From: Theropithecus gelada
Taxonomy: Eukaryota > Chordata > Mammalia > Primates > Cercopithecidae
DNA length: 64,000 nucleotides
Direction of reading: 5' to 3'
Assembly (NCBI RefSeq): GCF_003255815.1
Contig: NC_037669.1
Span: forward strand, 49,278,093 to 49,342,092
The position numbers and the translations under genes are program-made. Below, one piece after another: positions 1 through 12,800 of the stretch. Numbering within the stretch: the first letter of the stretch is position 1; each line of letters opens with the position of its first letter. The notes under the pieces are model-generated. The model had not been told where the DNA came from, ran no database searches, and saw nothing but the letters and a program-made list of their open reading frames with translations.

Positions 1-155
1 GAGAGAATGAGACAGAGATGCAGAGACTCATGGGGAGACTGAGTCTGGGAGAGACAGAGAGAGAGATAAGTGAGATCCAGAGACACACAGAGAGTGAGAC
101 AGAGTGAGGCAGAGAGAGAAAGACACACACACACAGTGACCACAGGGATGGAGGG
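1..155 (+). repeat. Purine-rich GA/CA low-complexity tract
   Basis: Irregular GAGA, GACAGAGA and a short ACACAC run inside intron 29. The rest of the gap to exon 29 (156-746) is GC-rich intron with no repeat I recognise. Confidence 0.8.
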
Positions 156-746
156 ACTTGGAGGGAGGAACAGCGGTGGAGAGAAACAGAAAGATGCAGC
201 CACGGGGGAGGAGAGGCCTCAGGCAGGCAGAGGTGGCTTCCTTCACCCACCCCACCCCTGAGCCCAGAGCTCCTGCCAGCCCAGACTCCCAGGCTGCTGG
301 GAGAGACCGAGACTCTGCTCTCAACCTCAGGAGGGGACCCCGAGACCCAGAGGAGCCCGGGCTGGCAGGCCTGGCAGCCAGGCGGCTGTGCCTGGGGCGT
401 CTGAGGCTGTGGAGGGGGCACTTGAGGCAGGGACATGGCCCAAGGCTGAGACGGGCATGCTGGCCCCCCTTCTGGCCTGGCCACTGCCCAGACCTCCCGG
501 AACTGCAGCCCGCCCTCCCGGGGCCCCTCTCCAGCTGCCGCAGGAAATCAGCTTGAGGAGGCCTGGTGTGGGCCCTGTCCCAGCAGTACTGGGTCAGAGG
601 AGGCTGGACCCGCCCAGTCTCCACGAAGGAGGCCTCAGCCCAGGCCAGCCGTGACTCTCGGACCCTCAGTTTCCCCACAGGGGCATGGGATGGAAGCCCC
701 TGTCCACATGCAGTCTAGGCTTCCTTCCCACGTGCACCCGCACTAC

Positions 747-810
747 CTCGGCCCAGTGTGTTGTCCTTCTTGTCTATGAGACTCATGGCCAGTGAGGCAC
801 CTTCGGGGAT
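747..810 (-). CDS. PLXND1: PLXND1 exon 29, last exon in the window
   Basis: Residues 1644-1665 (IPEGASLA to NTLGR plus one base), the end of the Rho-binding fold. Acceptor CCATCAG; donor CGAG|GTAGTG is a relatively poor site. The next exon (expected to begin with the rest of a Val codon, then KDLDTEK) is not in bases 1-746. Confidence 0.96.
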
Positions 811-3800
811 CTGATGGGAGGGGAGAGGCTGAGGTCAGAGGCTGGAGGTCGGGGTGGGGGCATGAGGGTGGGGAAGCAGGGCAGGGGGGCAGGGCTGCAC
901 CTTGTAATGGGCCAACGTGTTAAGCTTCTTGCGACCGTCTTCCACCACGGAGGTGTCGTCCAGGTCCCGAAGGATGTAGCTCTGTGTGCTGGAGGCGAAC
1001 CACTCTGGGGGACAAGGAGCAGGCCATCAGGGTCTGGGCAGGGAGCTGGGCCTGAGGGGTGGTTACTGGCCCAGCCACACAGGGAGAGGCCTCTCGCTTT
1101 CTCCATGGAAAATGAGGAAAGCCATACCTCTCTCTGAGCCCCCATTTTCCCATCCATAAAACGGAGAGGGCAGGAAAGAGCTGGGGGAGAGAATGTGAGG
1201 GTACACAGTGAAGGTGCCAGGGTGGAGGGCACAGAGGAGGAGCTCTGGAAATGGCCTTGTCTGCAGGGTTGTTAATGTTACAATTGCTGATGAAACCCTT
1301 GGCCTAACCAAGAATCCTATAAAACCCACTCCAGGCCCCACGTGGTGGCTCACACCTGTAATCCCGGCACTTTGGGAGGCTGAGGCAAGAGGATCGCTTG
1401 AGCCCAGGAGTTCAAGACCAGCCTGGGCAGCATAGCATGACACTATCTTTACAAAAAGTAAAATTAGCTGGATGTGGTGGTGCACACCTGTAGTCCCAGC
1501 TACTCAGGAGGCTGAAATGAGAGGATCACTTGAACCCAGGAGGTGGAGGCTGCAGTGAGCTGAGATTGCACCGCTGCACTCCAGCCTGGGTGACAGAATG
1601 AGATCCTGTCTCAAAAACAAACAAACAAACAAACAAATAAACCCCACTCCAGCATCCCTCCTTTAGGAATTAGGAAGCCCTTCCTGAAGGGCTTTTTGCT
1701 GTTGTCTGTAGCTCACTCACACTGCAGGACTTGTCTCCCTTTGTTTCTGCCAAGGGGGCCTCATTGGATCCTCGCAGTGTCCCCACATTCATGCACCCAT
1801 GCCAGGTCAAAGGAGTGTTTCCCGTCAAGGCAGGGGCTAGCCCCGGCTGAAGCACCTGACTCAGGGTCTCTGCCCCCATTCCCACCCACCAAGGTCGACG
1901 TCCTCTGCACGCGGCCACTGGGAGTAGGGCACATTCTTGCAGAAGGCCTCCAGGATCTTCTCCTTGACCTGTGTCAGCGTGTCAGTGTCCATGGCCCGCA
2001 CGCTCAGCGAGTCCATGCCACAGCCCTGGAAGGACACGTTCAGGTTCTGCAAGGGGAAAGTGGGAGAGAAAGGTCAGTGAGTTGCTGCCATCACTATGCC
2101 GGTGCCCAGGCAGCCATGCCCTGCCCAGGAAGGCTGGGTCAATGCCGTAGGCCAAGACGCACCAGCCCTGGGACCCTCCCCACCCTGCCGACTCACCCGG
2201 GGCTTGGCCTCGATGTTCTCCCGCAGCAGCCACTCCTCATTGAGTGTGTAGCGGGCCTTGCCCGTGATAGCGTCGATGGAGCCCTTGTTGATTTGCTGCT
2301 TGATGGCGCACAGCAGCAGGAAGAATGGCTCCCCCACCGTCTCCTGGGGTGCACGGGGGTATCAGGGCCAAGGTCCCCTCTGTATTCCAGCCCCCACGCC
2401 TTGGGCCAAACACCTTCACGCCCCCGTCCCCCAACCCCTCAGTCTCCTTTTGGATCCTGGTGTAACACTCTCCTCTCCAGGGTGTCTCCACGGACCCTAA
2501 GCTTGTGTTCATTAAACAGCACCAGTTGTGGGTGGGGGCATTCATTGCCTCATCCCAGCGACCCTTCCGGATACGCAGTATCATCTTTACTGTGCAGCCA
2601 ACAGTGCCGAGGCTCAGAGAGGGCAAGTGACCTGCCCAGGGTCACTCAGCTGGGAAGCGGCAGGGCAGGAATCGGACCTGGCTCGGCTGACTCCCAAGCC
2701 TGTGACTTTCTCCTAAGTGGGCGGCCCCAAGGGTGAGTTTAGGTGGACCTGGAACACCGATGTGGCCTCGACCCCACTCGCAGGCTGATGACCGTGGAGT
2801 CTCAGGCGGAATGAGGCTCAAAGTCCCTGCTCTTGCCCATCTCCAAGGGTGGCCCTCCAGGCAGTGGCTCTGCTGGACCCACAGCCATGAGCTGATTCTC
2901 AAGGCCATTGTCCAGCAAGGGACCCAGGTGTTCTACTGGGATAGTTTTACTTAACTACCCACCAAAATTGATTTAAAGAAAAATTAAGTACATAATAGTA
3001 TTAGGCAGATTTGGCAAAGATTACGAAGGCAGCCTGCCAGCCCAAGTCCTGGTCCAATTCTCCAGGTTTGGGGCGTGGGAGGGACTGATTCCCTGCTTTC
3101 TAGAGGAGGAAACAGGCTCACAGGGGAAGGCCTGGCTGAGGTCACAGAAAGAAGCCAGGGGAGTGAGGTCCAGGGTCCACAGTGGCCCTTGTGGTTCCTG
3201 ATGGCCCACAGTGAGGCAGCCCGCGGAAGGTGAAAGCACCCCAATGGCCCCTCGCAGGCCCTGCCTCTGCTCCACCCCACTACCCCCTTCCCCTAGAAGG
3301 GGCCGTGGGGCTCCCTCAAGCCCCCGGCTCAGGGGCAGAGGCCCCATTTGACAGAAGGAAACCAAGGCCCAGAGAGGGCAATGAGTAGCCCAGAGTCACA
3401 CAGCTGGGATGTGCCAAAGATCAGACTCAAGCCCAGGACATCCTGGCTGGGTGCAGTGGCTCACCCCTGTAATCCTGGCACTTTGGGAGGCCAAAGCGGA
3501 AGGATTGCTTGAGGCCAGGAGTTTGGGACCAGCCAGTGCACCAAAGCAAGACCCCCATCTCTTCAAAAACTAAACAACAACAACAACAACAAAACAGAAC
3601 ATCTGAGGCCCTGGTTCTGGGCTCCAGGCAGGCCTTTGCCTTTCTCCCACAATCCTCCAGGCAGCCCTCTAGCCTCCGGCACTGTAGGGCAGCTGGACGG
3701 TGGGACAAGACCAGAGGCTGAGCAACCCTTGCTCCGCAGAAGAGAGCTTACGGGGGTCCTTCTGGCAGAAGGCAGGAGGCCCTGCCTACCAGGCCCACCC

Positions 3801-6800
3801 TCTTCCCAGCCTCCGCTCTCATCTGGAAGATTCTCTGGCCTTTCTTCCATTCCTTCCATGAACATCCCCTCCTCCTGGCCTCTGCCCTCCTGCTGTACCT
3901 GATGCCTGGAGCACCCTCCCCACCATCCTCGCCCAGCCCACTCTCTGAGGTCTCAGCACAGGGTCGCCTGCTCCAGGAAGCCACCTTGAAGCCTCCAGAC
4001 AGATGGAGGCCTCATGAGCTGAGCTCTGCTGCAAGGCACTGGCCACTCTGTATTTTGTTTCCACGTCTGGCCCTTAGGGTTAGGAGAGCCTCAAGGGCCA
4101 GCCAGGGGCTGATTTCATCTCCTGAATCCAAAGCAGGGAAGGGTGGATGACTGAGAAAACCACGGATGGGACAAGGCCCCTGACACAACCTCTGTTATGC
4201 CCCAAGCATCTGTTGAGCCCTTGCAGCAAGCCAGCCAGGCCTCCCCTGGGCCATGGCTCCCCGCTCTGCATAACAGGCCCTACAGCCTGGCCTGTCTCAT
4301 GCGACACTCCCTCCTGGCAGAGCTGGCCTGAGGGTGCCAGGGGTCACTGCTGCTGCATCCCTGCCACAGCCCCCGCCTGGGCTCTGTCTGTCCCCGGGCG
4401 GCCTCACCCGCAGACAGCTGTACATGCAGATGGACATCCAGTTGGTGAGCATCTTCTCCACCACAGACTCTGTGCGCCGCAGCATGAGCTTGGGGTTCTT
4501 GGCGGCCGAGGCGTCAATGAGGTCCACCAGCAGCTCCTTCATGATGCTGGTGTAGTACTCCAGCTTGCCGTGCAGCGCGATGGTCAGCAGCGAGGCTAGG
4601 CTGCACCTGCGAGCAGGAGGCAGGTGTCAGCTGCGCCTTGAGGCCCTAGGAGCTGTGGGTCCCAGGGTCTCAGTGCCGCCTCATCCCTGGGCCCAGTGGT
4701 CCTAGGAGCGCCTGTGTGGGTGGGTCCTGCGAGGGGTGAGTGGGGCTGGAATCCTCCCGGAGAAACACCACCTTCTTCTATGTCCGCAGCAACCACCGTG
4801 CCCCGTGAGCCAAGGTCTCGGGCATCCAGGCCCAGGAAGGGCTGGAATATGGGGGTGTCAGGAGCCGCAGAGCCCCAGGACCTAGGACCTGATGCTGTGT
4901 GGCCTTGGACAGGCTCCTCTTCCCTACCCCACCCCAGTCCATCACAGCCTGACCTGTCGCGCACCGCAAAGTCCTTCTGCTGCTCCAGCGCATGGACAAA
5001 GACGATGAGGAAGTGCTTGTTGTTGAGTAGCGAGGAGAACAAGCTGATTCCCTCTTCCATGTTGGGCCGGCAGCTCTCAGGAATCTGTGGGAGCAACTGG
5101 TGATGGGGTGTCCAGAGGGGCCCAGTGTCCCTGCCTAGCCTAACAGCCAGTGCTTATGATGGCTGCTTGTATGCCTCCTGGGATGGGGAGCTCATTACCT
5201 TCCATGGCGGATGCCTCCTAACCTTTGTGGCAGGGAACAATGGCTTGGTTGAATTGAGAAGTGGGGCTCAGAGAAGGGTGAGGGTGCCTGAAGATAACCT
5301 GGCATCCCAGTGTGAGGGACTCTCACCTTCCATTTTCTAAGCAGCAGGCGGAGTGGGTGTACGAGGGGGTCCAATCCTCTGTTTGCTCTACCTGGCCTTA
5401 GGGGGCAGCACTTAGAACACCCTGAATGGCTGCCTGAATGCCTCCTGGGATGGAGGCCTCAGTACCTTACAATGGCAGATGCCTCCACATGACAGGGATC
5501 AATGGATTAGATGAACTGGAAAGGGAGGAGCAGGGTTGCCCGGAAGTAGCCCACTGTGTGTGGGTTGGGGGGTACTCACCTTCCACTCTCCCAGCAGTGG
5601 GTGGGTCTCCTGTGCCTGGGAGCTGCCCTGTGAGTTGAGGGTCTGGGAGGGCAGCACGTAACGTTCTTCATAAAGGGAGGAACACTGCAGAGACAGACCC
5701 CCAGCATCTCAGTGGGGCTGGACACCCCCTGCTGGCATGCAAAGGTCACTCATACAGAAAGGGCACCGGCTTGGGCTGCTGGGGGAAACTGGCACAGAAT
5801 TAGCTCCCCATAAAGGAATAAGAGGCAGTGGGCCACGCCCGGGGGCTGTGGAATTCCAGGAGTATGGCCACACCAGACAGCACAAGGCTTAAGGGGAAGC
5901 AAAAGCAGCTCCATGTGCAATGGGGGAAACTGAGGCAGAGAGGTTGGGAGTCTGAGCTTTAGCCTGAGACTGGGAAAAGCCACTGGAGGGTTTCGTGAAA
6001 AATGATGTAGTCAAACATGGGCTTGCTTTGGCCGCTTTGTGGGGAATGGTGTGGACAGGGGACGGAGGGTGGTACCACCAGGAGGGAGCGAGGGCAGTGG
6101 ACCCTGGAAGGGCAAGGGGAGGCGTGACAGGCATGGAAGGGGTGGGGCAGGAGTCCATTGGACAGGAGGAGGGAGTGTAGAGACCAAGTGAAGCCTGGTT
6201 GGGAAGAGGCACAGGGAGGAGAGAAGCTGGCTTGGGACAGCCCTGACCACTTCTGCCCCACCTTGAAAAGGGGAGAGGAAGGCCCAGCTGGCCAGGAGAG
6301 TGGGGCTACAGCTGGCTTCCGTGTGGACAGTTAAACATCAAGTGAGCAGAGAATAAGAGTGAAGAATCTGCCTCCAGCCCTCCACCCCGTGGCAGGCCAG
6401 GGCAAGTGGCCAGGACGGCTGTGGACAGCTGTGCAGGTTTGGCACTGCTCAAGGGACCCTCTAGGCTGGCAGGGCTCAGAGAGGTTGAGTTGCCTTGAGG
6501 TGGCTGGCACAGGTTCAGGGGCAGACTCAGGTTCGGGCTGACCTTGGGGAAGAAGGTGCGGGTCACGAAGTGCTTATACTCCAGGAAGGGGATGCCCTGG
6601 CTGCGGTTCAGCTCCTTGGTCAGATCTGTCATGTCTGTCTGCAGCTCAGCGAAGCCTGGCGGACACGCGGACAGCCATGAGTGGCCCGAGAACCCATCCC
6701 CCAGGAGGGAAAGTGGAGGCCCAGCCCTGCAGGGTCCCAGCCCATTACCTTTGCGGATTTCCTCGCGGATCTGAGATTCCATCTCCTCCATCTGCAGCAG

Positions 6801-9800
6801 CGTCTTCTGCCAGTAACGCTCAGCACGTCGGCTCTTGGTACAGAAGATGAATAGGGCTGTGGGCAGTGGAGAGGCAGGTCAGGCCTCTAGTGCCCTTTGA
6901 AAAGCTGTATGCAGGGCCTGGGGCTCTGCTCGCTGGCCTCAGCTCCAGCTCCTCTGGGCAAGGTGTGGGAGGAGGCCCTGCAGTCCTCCCTCCTGGGCAG
7001 GGTTGGGGTTGGGGGTGGGGAGTTGCAGGGAGCTCTCCCATGGGCAGAGGGCTTGGGGAATGGCCAGCAAAGCAATGCCTGATGACCTGTTCTTAGAAAA
7101 AGAAATGTGTAGTGTTACAGCTCTGTTAGAATTTGTCTAGCCCCCTTAAAAAAAAAGAAAAAGAAACAGGAATATGTGTGTGTGTGAAATAGTGGTTAAC
7201 AGCGGCTTTCCTGGGTGGGAAGATTCTGGGTGACTTCTGTTTACTTTCTGCTTTTGAGCATTTTCTATTCCTTCTACAATGACCAGGTGTTACTTGTAAA
7301 TTAAGAAACTTTTAAAAGCAGATTACAAAGCAGTATTACATTATAACCTTTTCTGTGGTGGGGAGGAATGTATATATAATGTATTAAAATATCTATTAAT
7401 ATATAGTATTTTCAGAAAAAAGACTGGGAGGGAATATACAAAAATACACAGGGTACTAATGATGGGTATTTTTTCCTTTTATCATCTTTCAGTTTTTCCA
7501 AAAATTTTCTGCATTGAATATACTCACTTTAAAAATAAAACAGCTTTATTGTGATATAATGTACATACCATATAATCCGGTGATTTAAAGTGTATACTTC
7601 AATGGTTTCTTTTCTTTCTTTTTTCTTTTGAGACAGAGTCTTACTCTGTTGCCCAGGCTGAACGAAGTACAGTGGCACGATCACAGCGCACTGCAGCCTC
7701 CACCTCCCAGGCTCAGGTGATCCTCCCACCTCAGCCTCCTGAGTAGCTGGGACTACAGACTTGTGCCACCATGCCCATGCAATTTTTGTATTTTTTTGTA
7801 GAGATAAAGTTTTGCCATGTTGCCCAAGCTGGTCTTGAACTCCTGGGCTCAAGTGATCCACCCACCTTGGCCTCCCAAAGTGCTGGGACTACAGGCACCA
7901 GCCACTGCGCCTGGCCTAATTCAATGGTTTCTAGTATATTCACAGAGTTGTGCAACCATCACCACTAATTTTAGAGCATTTTTACTGCCTCAAGAAGACC
8001 CGTAGCCATTCAGCAGTCACCCCCATTAATGCTCTCCCTAGTCCCTGGCAATCACCATTCAGCTTTCTGTCTCTATGAATTTCCCTATTTTAAACATTTC
8101 ATATAAACGGCATCATACAATATGCAGCCTTTGGTGAGTCTTCTTTCGGTTAGTGTAATATTTTCAAGGTGCATGCCCATGGTGACATGGATCAGTACTC
8201 CACTCTTTTTTATGGATAACTGTCCATTGTATGAATAGATCATATTTTACGGAAAATTTTCTATTGTATGAATAGATCATATTTCATTTATCCATTTATT
8301 GGTTGATGGACATTTGGGTTGTTTTGACTTCTTGGTTATTATAAATAATGTTGCTGTAAACACGTGTGTATAAGTTTTTGTGTGGCTACGTTTTCATTTC
8401 TCTTGAACAGATAGCTAGGGGTAGAACTGCTGGCTCGTAAGTCATAGGGCAATTCTATGTTTCACATTCTAAGAAACTGCCAAAATGTTTTCCAAAGCGG
8501 CTGCACTTTGTTTTATTCCCTCTAGTAGTGTAGGACGGCTCCAGTTTCTCTGCTATGTCGAGTCTATTACTTTCATGACCATTATTTTAACAGCGATACA
8601 GCCCACCAGACATGTAGGTTAATTTTCCCTGAGTAACCTTTCCTTAAGTACCTTCAGTAGCTCTCTATTTTTTTTTTTTTTTTTTTTTTTTGAGGCGGAG
8701 TCTCGCTCTGTCGCCCAGGCTGGAGTGCAGTGGCCGGATCTCAGCTCACTGCAAGCTCCGCCTCCCGGGTTCACGCCATTCTCCTGCCTCAGCCTCCCGA
8801 GTAGCTGGGACTACAGGCACCCGCCACCTCGCCCGGCTAATTTTTTGTATTTTTTTAGTAGAGACGGGGTTTCACCGTGTTAGCCAGGATGGTCTCGATC
8901 TCCCGACCTCGTGATCCACCCGTCTCGGCCTCCCAAAGTGCTGGGATTACAGGCTTGAGCCACCGCGCCCGGCCAGTAGCTCTCTATTGACTGAAGAACA
9001 TGGTTCCAAATTTCTCTGCTTGAGATTCAGGGACCTTGGCCTGGGCCCAGCATGTCCCCCAGCCATCTAACATCTTCTACCCATTGGTGCTGGAGAGGGG
9101 CACACCTCCCCCAACCTCTGGGTGCCTAACCTGTTCCCGTGGCCAAGCCTTTGTTCAAGCTGCGCCCCATCCCATCCTGCCTTCCTCCATCTGCCAATCT
9201 TCAGAGGGGCTGGGGCAAGGTGGCAAGCCTGCCCTCCAAGGTGTCCTGAGGGTGGGGCTCCTTACCCACCACGGAGAGCAGCAGCAGGACGCTGCAGATG
9301 ACGATGGACACGACGATGGCCGTCTCGCTGCCCCCCAGCTGCAGTGTGGCGATGGTCTGGTTGAAGTTCCCTACCTGGATCTGTGCAGAGGTTGGGGAAA
9401 GGGGTTGTAGCTCTCCTAGACTTACACTCTGGTTCTGCTCCTCATTTGCTGCGTGGCCCTGGGTAAATTACCTAACCTCTCTGAGCCTCAAGTGCCACCC
9501 TGATAACATGGAGATAACAATGTCCACCTCCTGGGGACACTGGGAGGGCTAAACGAGGGCTTGTCAAGCCCTTGGTCCTGGGCCTGGCACAGAGGTGGCT
9601 CAATACAGGGGGCTGTGATTATCATTACAGCCTGGGAGGAGTAGTGAGTGAGCCAGAGGAAGCAGTTCACGGGGTCTGGCTGCTGTCCCCAAGTATCTGC
9701 AGGGCTGCCCTGGGACCAGGGAGTAGGTGAGGTATGATGACTCAGAGGGCAGGACTGGGACTGAGGTGCAGGTAAAAGGAAGCTTTCCCAGTCAGAGCCA

Positions 9801-12800
9801 TCCTGGGGTGGCACATGTTGCTTGGGAGAGAGTGAGCTCCCCATCCCAGGAGGCATGCAACGAGATACAGTGCAGAAAAGATCCCACGTTCTGGCCTCTC
9901 TCTGCTCCTCCTGCTCCCCTGCCCTCCATGCCTCTATATGGTGCCTGGCAGCCCAGGCTCTAGGACAGACACCAAGTGGCGTAGGGACAACTTCTTATGG
10001 TTTCTGATGGTCCAGGTCCAGATGGGGCCCATCACTGACCTCAAGCAAGTCACTAAGTTCTTGGGCCTCAGTTTCCTCATCTGTCAAGTGGGGATATAAA
10101 GCTCTGCTTTGCTTTGCTGGACTGAGCTATTGAGCATGAAAACGCTCAGTGAATTCAGGTGCTGGGTAACGGGCAGATGCTTGGCAGATGGGCCAGGGGT
10201 GGCGGCCAGGTCTGCCCTGCTCCGGCACCCCATCCACTCACTGTGATGGGCAGCTGCCCCTCGGCTGCACCCAGGGACTCGTTGACCGAGCAGTGGATGA
10301 TTCTGTCAGAGACAATCTGGATGTCGCAGCTCACTTGGCCTATCTTGACCCGGTACTCGTGACTCTGGAGCCCCAGGCTGTCCTGCTCCTTCTGTGGGTG
10401 CAAAGGGGGAGAACTGTGGTGTGGGGAAGTGCTCCCAAGGCCCATGGCTGAGGCTGGCTTGCTTGCCCCCGCCTACCCTGGCCCCTTCCGTGCTCACATG
10501 GATGACGAGGGTGAGAGGCTCCCCAGGGTGGTGCTTGATCCACTTCTCCCTCTTGGCCGTAGAGAACTGTGGGTTGGGGAGGTAGTCCAGGCGGAACCTG
10601 CTGCCCCGCTGTGCCTCCTCGGGGTCCAGTAGCTCCTCAGTCACAGCCACCTCGTCTGCATAGGCCCGTCCATTGATGAAGAAGTCCACTGGTGCCGATG
10701 CATTGCTCAGGGCCCCGGGGGACGGGCAGGTGATGAGAGTGGAGTTGAGAACCTTGCAGAGCTGGGGCATGAGGGCCAGAAGCCAAGACCGGGGTGCAGG
10801 ATGGACGGATGGACATGGAGAAATGGGGGGAGTGGGGTTTGAGGAGACACAGAGGCAGAGGGAGGAAGAGGGGACAGAGATGCAGTGGGAGGAGGCCTGG
10901 TCAGTTAGGGCCCTGGCTGTGCCTGGGCCACCCCCTCCCCGCCATCAGGCCCCTGACTGCCTCACCGTGGGCTCCCGGCCAATGTGGTGGATGGCCATGG
11001 ACACATTCTGCACCATGTGGAAACGCTCACCAGCCACCGTGATGGTCCTGCCGCCACTGCGGGGGACGGCAAAACCTATCAGTCCACCTGCAGCCCCAGA
11101 GAGCCTGGGGGAAGGGCAGGGTGCCAGTCTTACCTGACAGGGCTGCGGCGGGGATTGATGGCCGTGATGACTGGGTTCTGCATGTACCAGAAAGTGAGGT
11201 TGCCGTGCACGCAGCCCCGACGCTCGAAGCGCACACACACAGGCACCGGAGCCGGCAGGGCCCCCTCAGGCATGGTGCAGGTGATGCTGGTGTCTGTGCG
11301 CCTTGGGGGAGCAGCAGATTATCAGCAGGGCCTGCCTCCTGCTGCTCACCCACCGCCAATGCCCCTGAGACCTGGGGCACAGGCCCATGCACTTGGCCTG
11401 GGGTTCAAGGTCTCCTTGACTGGTCCCAACTCATCTTAGCACCTAGCTGTTTCCTTATACTTCCAAATTCTGCCCCATCCCACCTCCTCCGGGAAGCCTT
11501 CCCAGGTCTTCTCTCCCACCTCCACCCCTGGTGAAGCCTCCCTCCCTAGATCCCTGAAGGCACTGACTTTTCTCCCAATCCCACTGGATGTTCCTACTTC
11601 CTGTGGGTGTGTCTGCCCTTCCCTTGAGGGCTATGTTGTGCTCCTCTTGGTGTCCAAGCAATGCCCATTAGTAGGGTCTGGTAAACAATAAGTGCATAAT
11701 AAAGACAAAGGTGTTTCGCCAAGAGACTCCAACCACACCCCTGCCACTCACCACACCCCTGGGCCAGCCAGAAGATCTGAATGTGTGCAATCAACACCAT
11801 TCTCATTACAGCTATCACTTATGGAGCATCTACTGTATACCTAGCACAAAGCCCTTCTTCCAATTACTGGTACTATTCTTGACAGCTGAGGAAACTGAGG
11901 CTCAGAGAGAAGTGGCTTGGCTTAGGGGACACAGCCAATGAAGACTCAGGTGAGGCTTGGCTCAAGGATGTCACCTCCAGCCCACCAGCCCCCAAGCCCG
12001 TTGATTTCTCTGGACTAGAAGGGGTGGGTCAGGCCCAGAGGCTTACATGAGCTCTGTGCAGGGGTCTGTGTCGTTCACCAGGACCTGGAGCTCAGAGCCT
12101 ACATGGAGGTCATTCCCGTGGATGGTGATCCTGGTGCCTCCGGCCTTGGGGCCCATGGGAGGCTCCAGGGAGTGGACCAGGGGCAGCTGTGGGAGGAAGG
12201 CAGGTGTTTGGGCCTTGGGCCAGCCCCCCGGGAGCGTGCGTGCTGGGCAGGTGGGACAGTGGGCTGTAGCCCCCCTTACCACGTAGGAGAAGCGGTCCCG
12301 GGACTTGCCCTCCTTAGAGGCGTTCACAGTCACTATGTCTGAGAGTGGCCCTGGGGCTGGCCCCGTGACACACACAATCCTGAGGGGAGGTGCTGTGGTC
12401 AGTGGGAGCGGCCAGCAGTCCTCAGCCCCCATGGCCACCCTGGAGCCAGGCTCAGGGATTGCCCCATTCCATGCCACACCACACTTCCAATGCCTTCTAT
12501 GTATAATTTACCCCATGAGTTTCCCACAGTTCTGCAACTATAAGACAAGGGGCTGGGACAAGACGGTCTCTGATCATGAGAACGTCTGCTGGGCTGGTAG
12601 ATGACGGCTCTTCCACATGCCAGACGCACGGCCTCCCGAAAGGAAAGCCAGCTCAGTCTCTGCTCATGCATGTTTCCTAGGACCCCTCTGGGCCAGTCAC
12701 AGATCTCTAAACCATGCCAGTAGCCCCAGCATTTTTAATTTTAAATGATTTTCCTCAGAGCAAGGCTTAGGTGGAAGAAGGGCTGGGCTAGGGCAGCCTG

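Larger units (their letters stand above)
6857..9265 (-). other. PLXND1 intron 20
   Basis: 2.4 kb and much more AT-rich than the neighbouring introns because it is mostly LINE sequence. L1M pieces lie at about 7090-7545 (plus) and 7515-8640 (minus), with two Alus inserted. It separates the transmembrane exon from the cytoplasmic exons. Confidence 0.85.

Noticed and set aside
1696..2736. 346-codon plus-strand open frame
   Set aside because: It runs antisense over exons 26 and 27 and through introns; shadow of the real gene.
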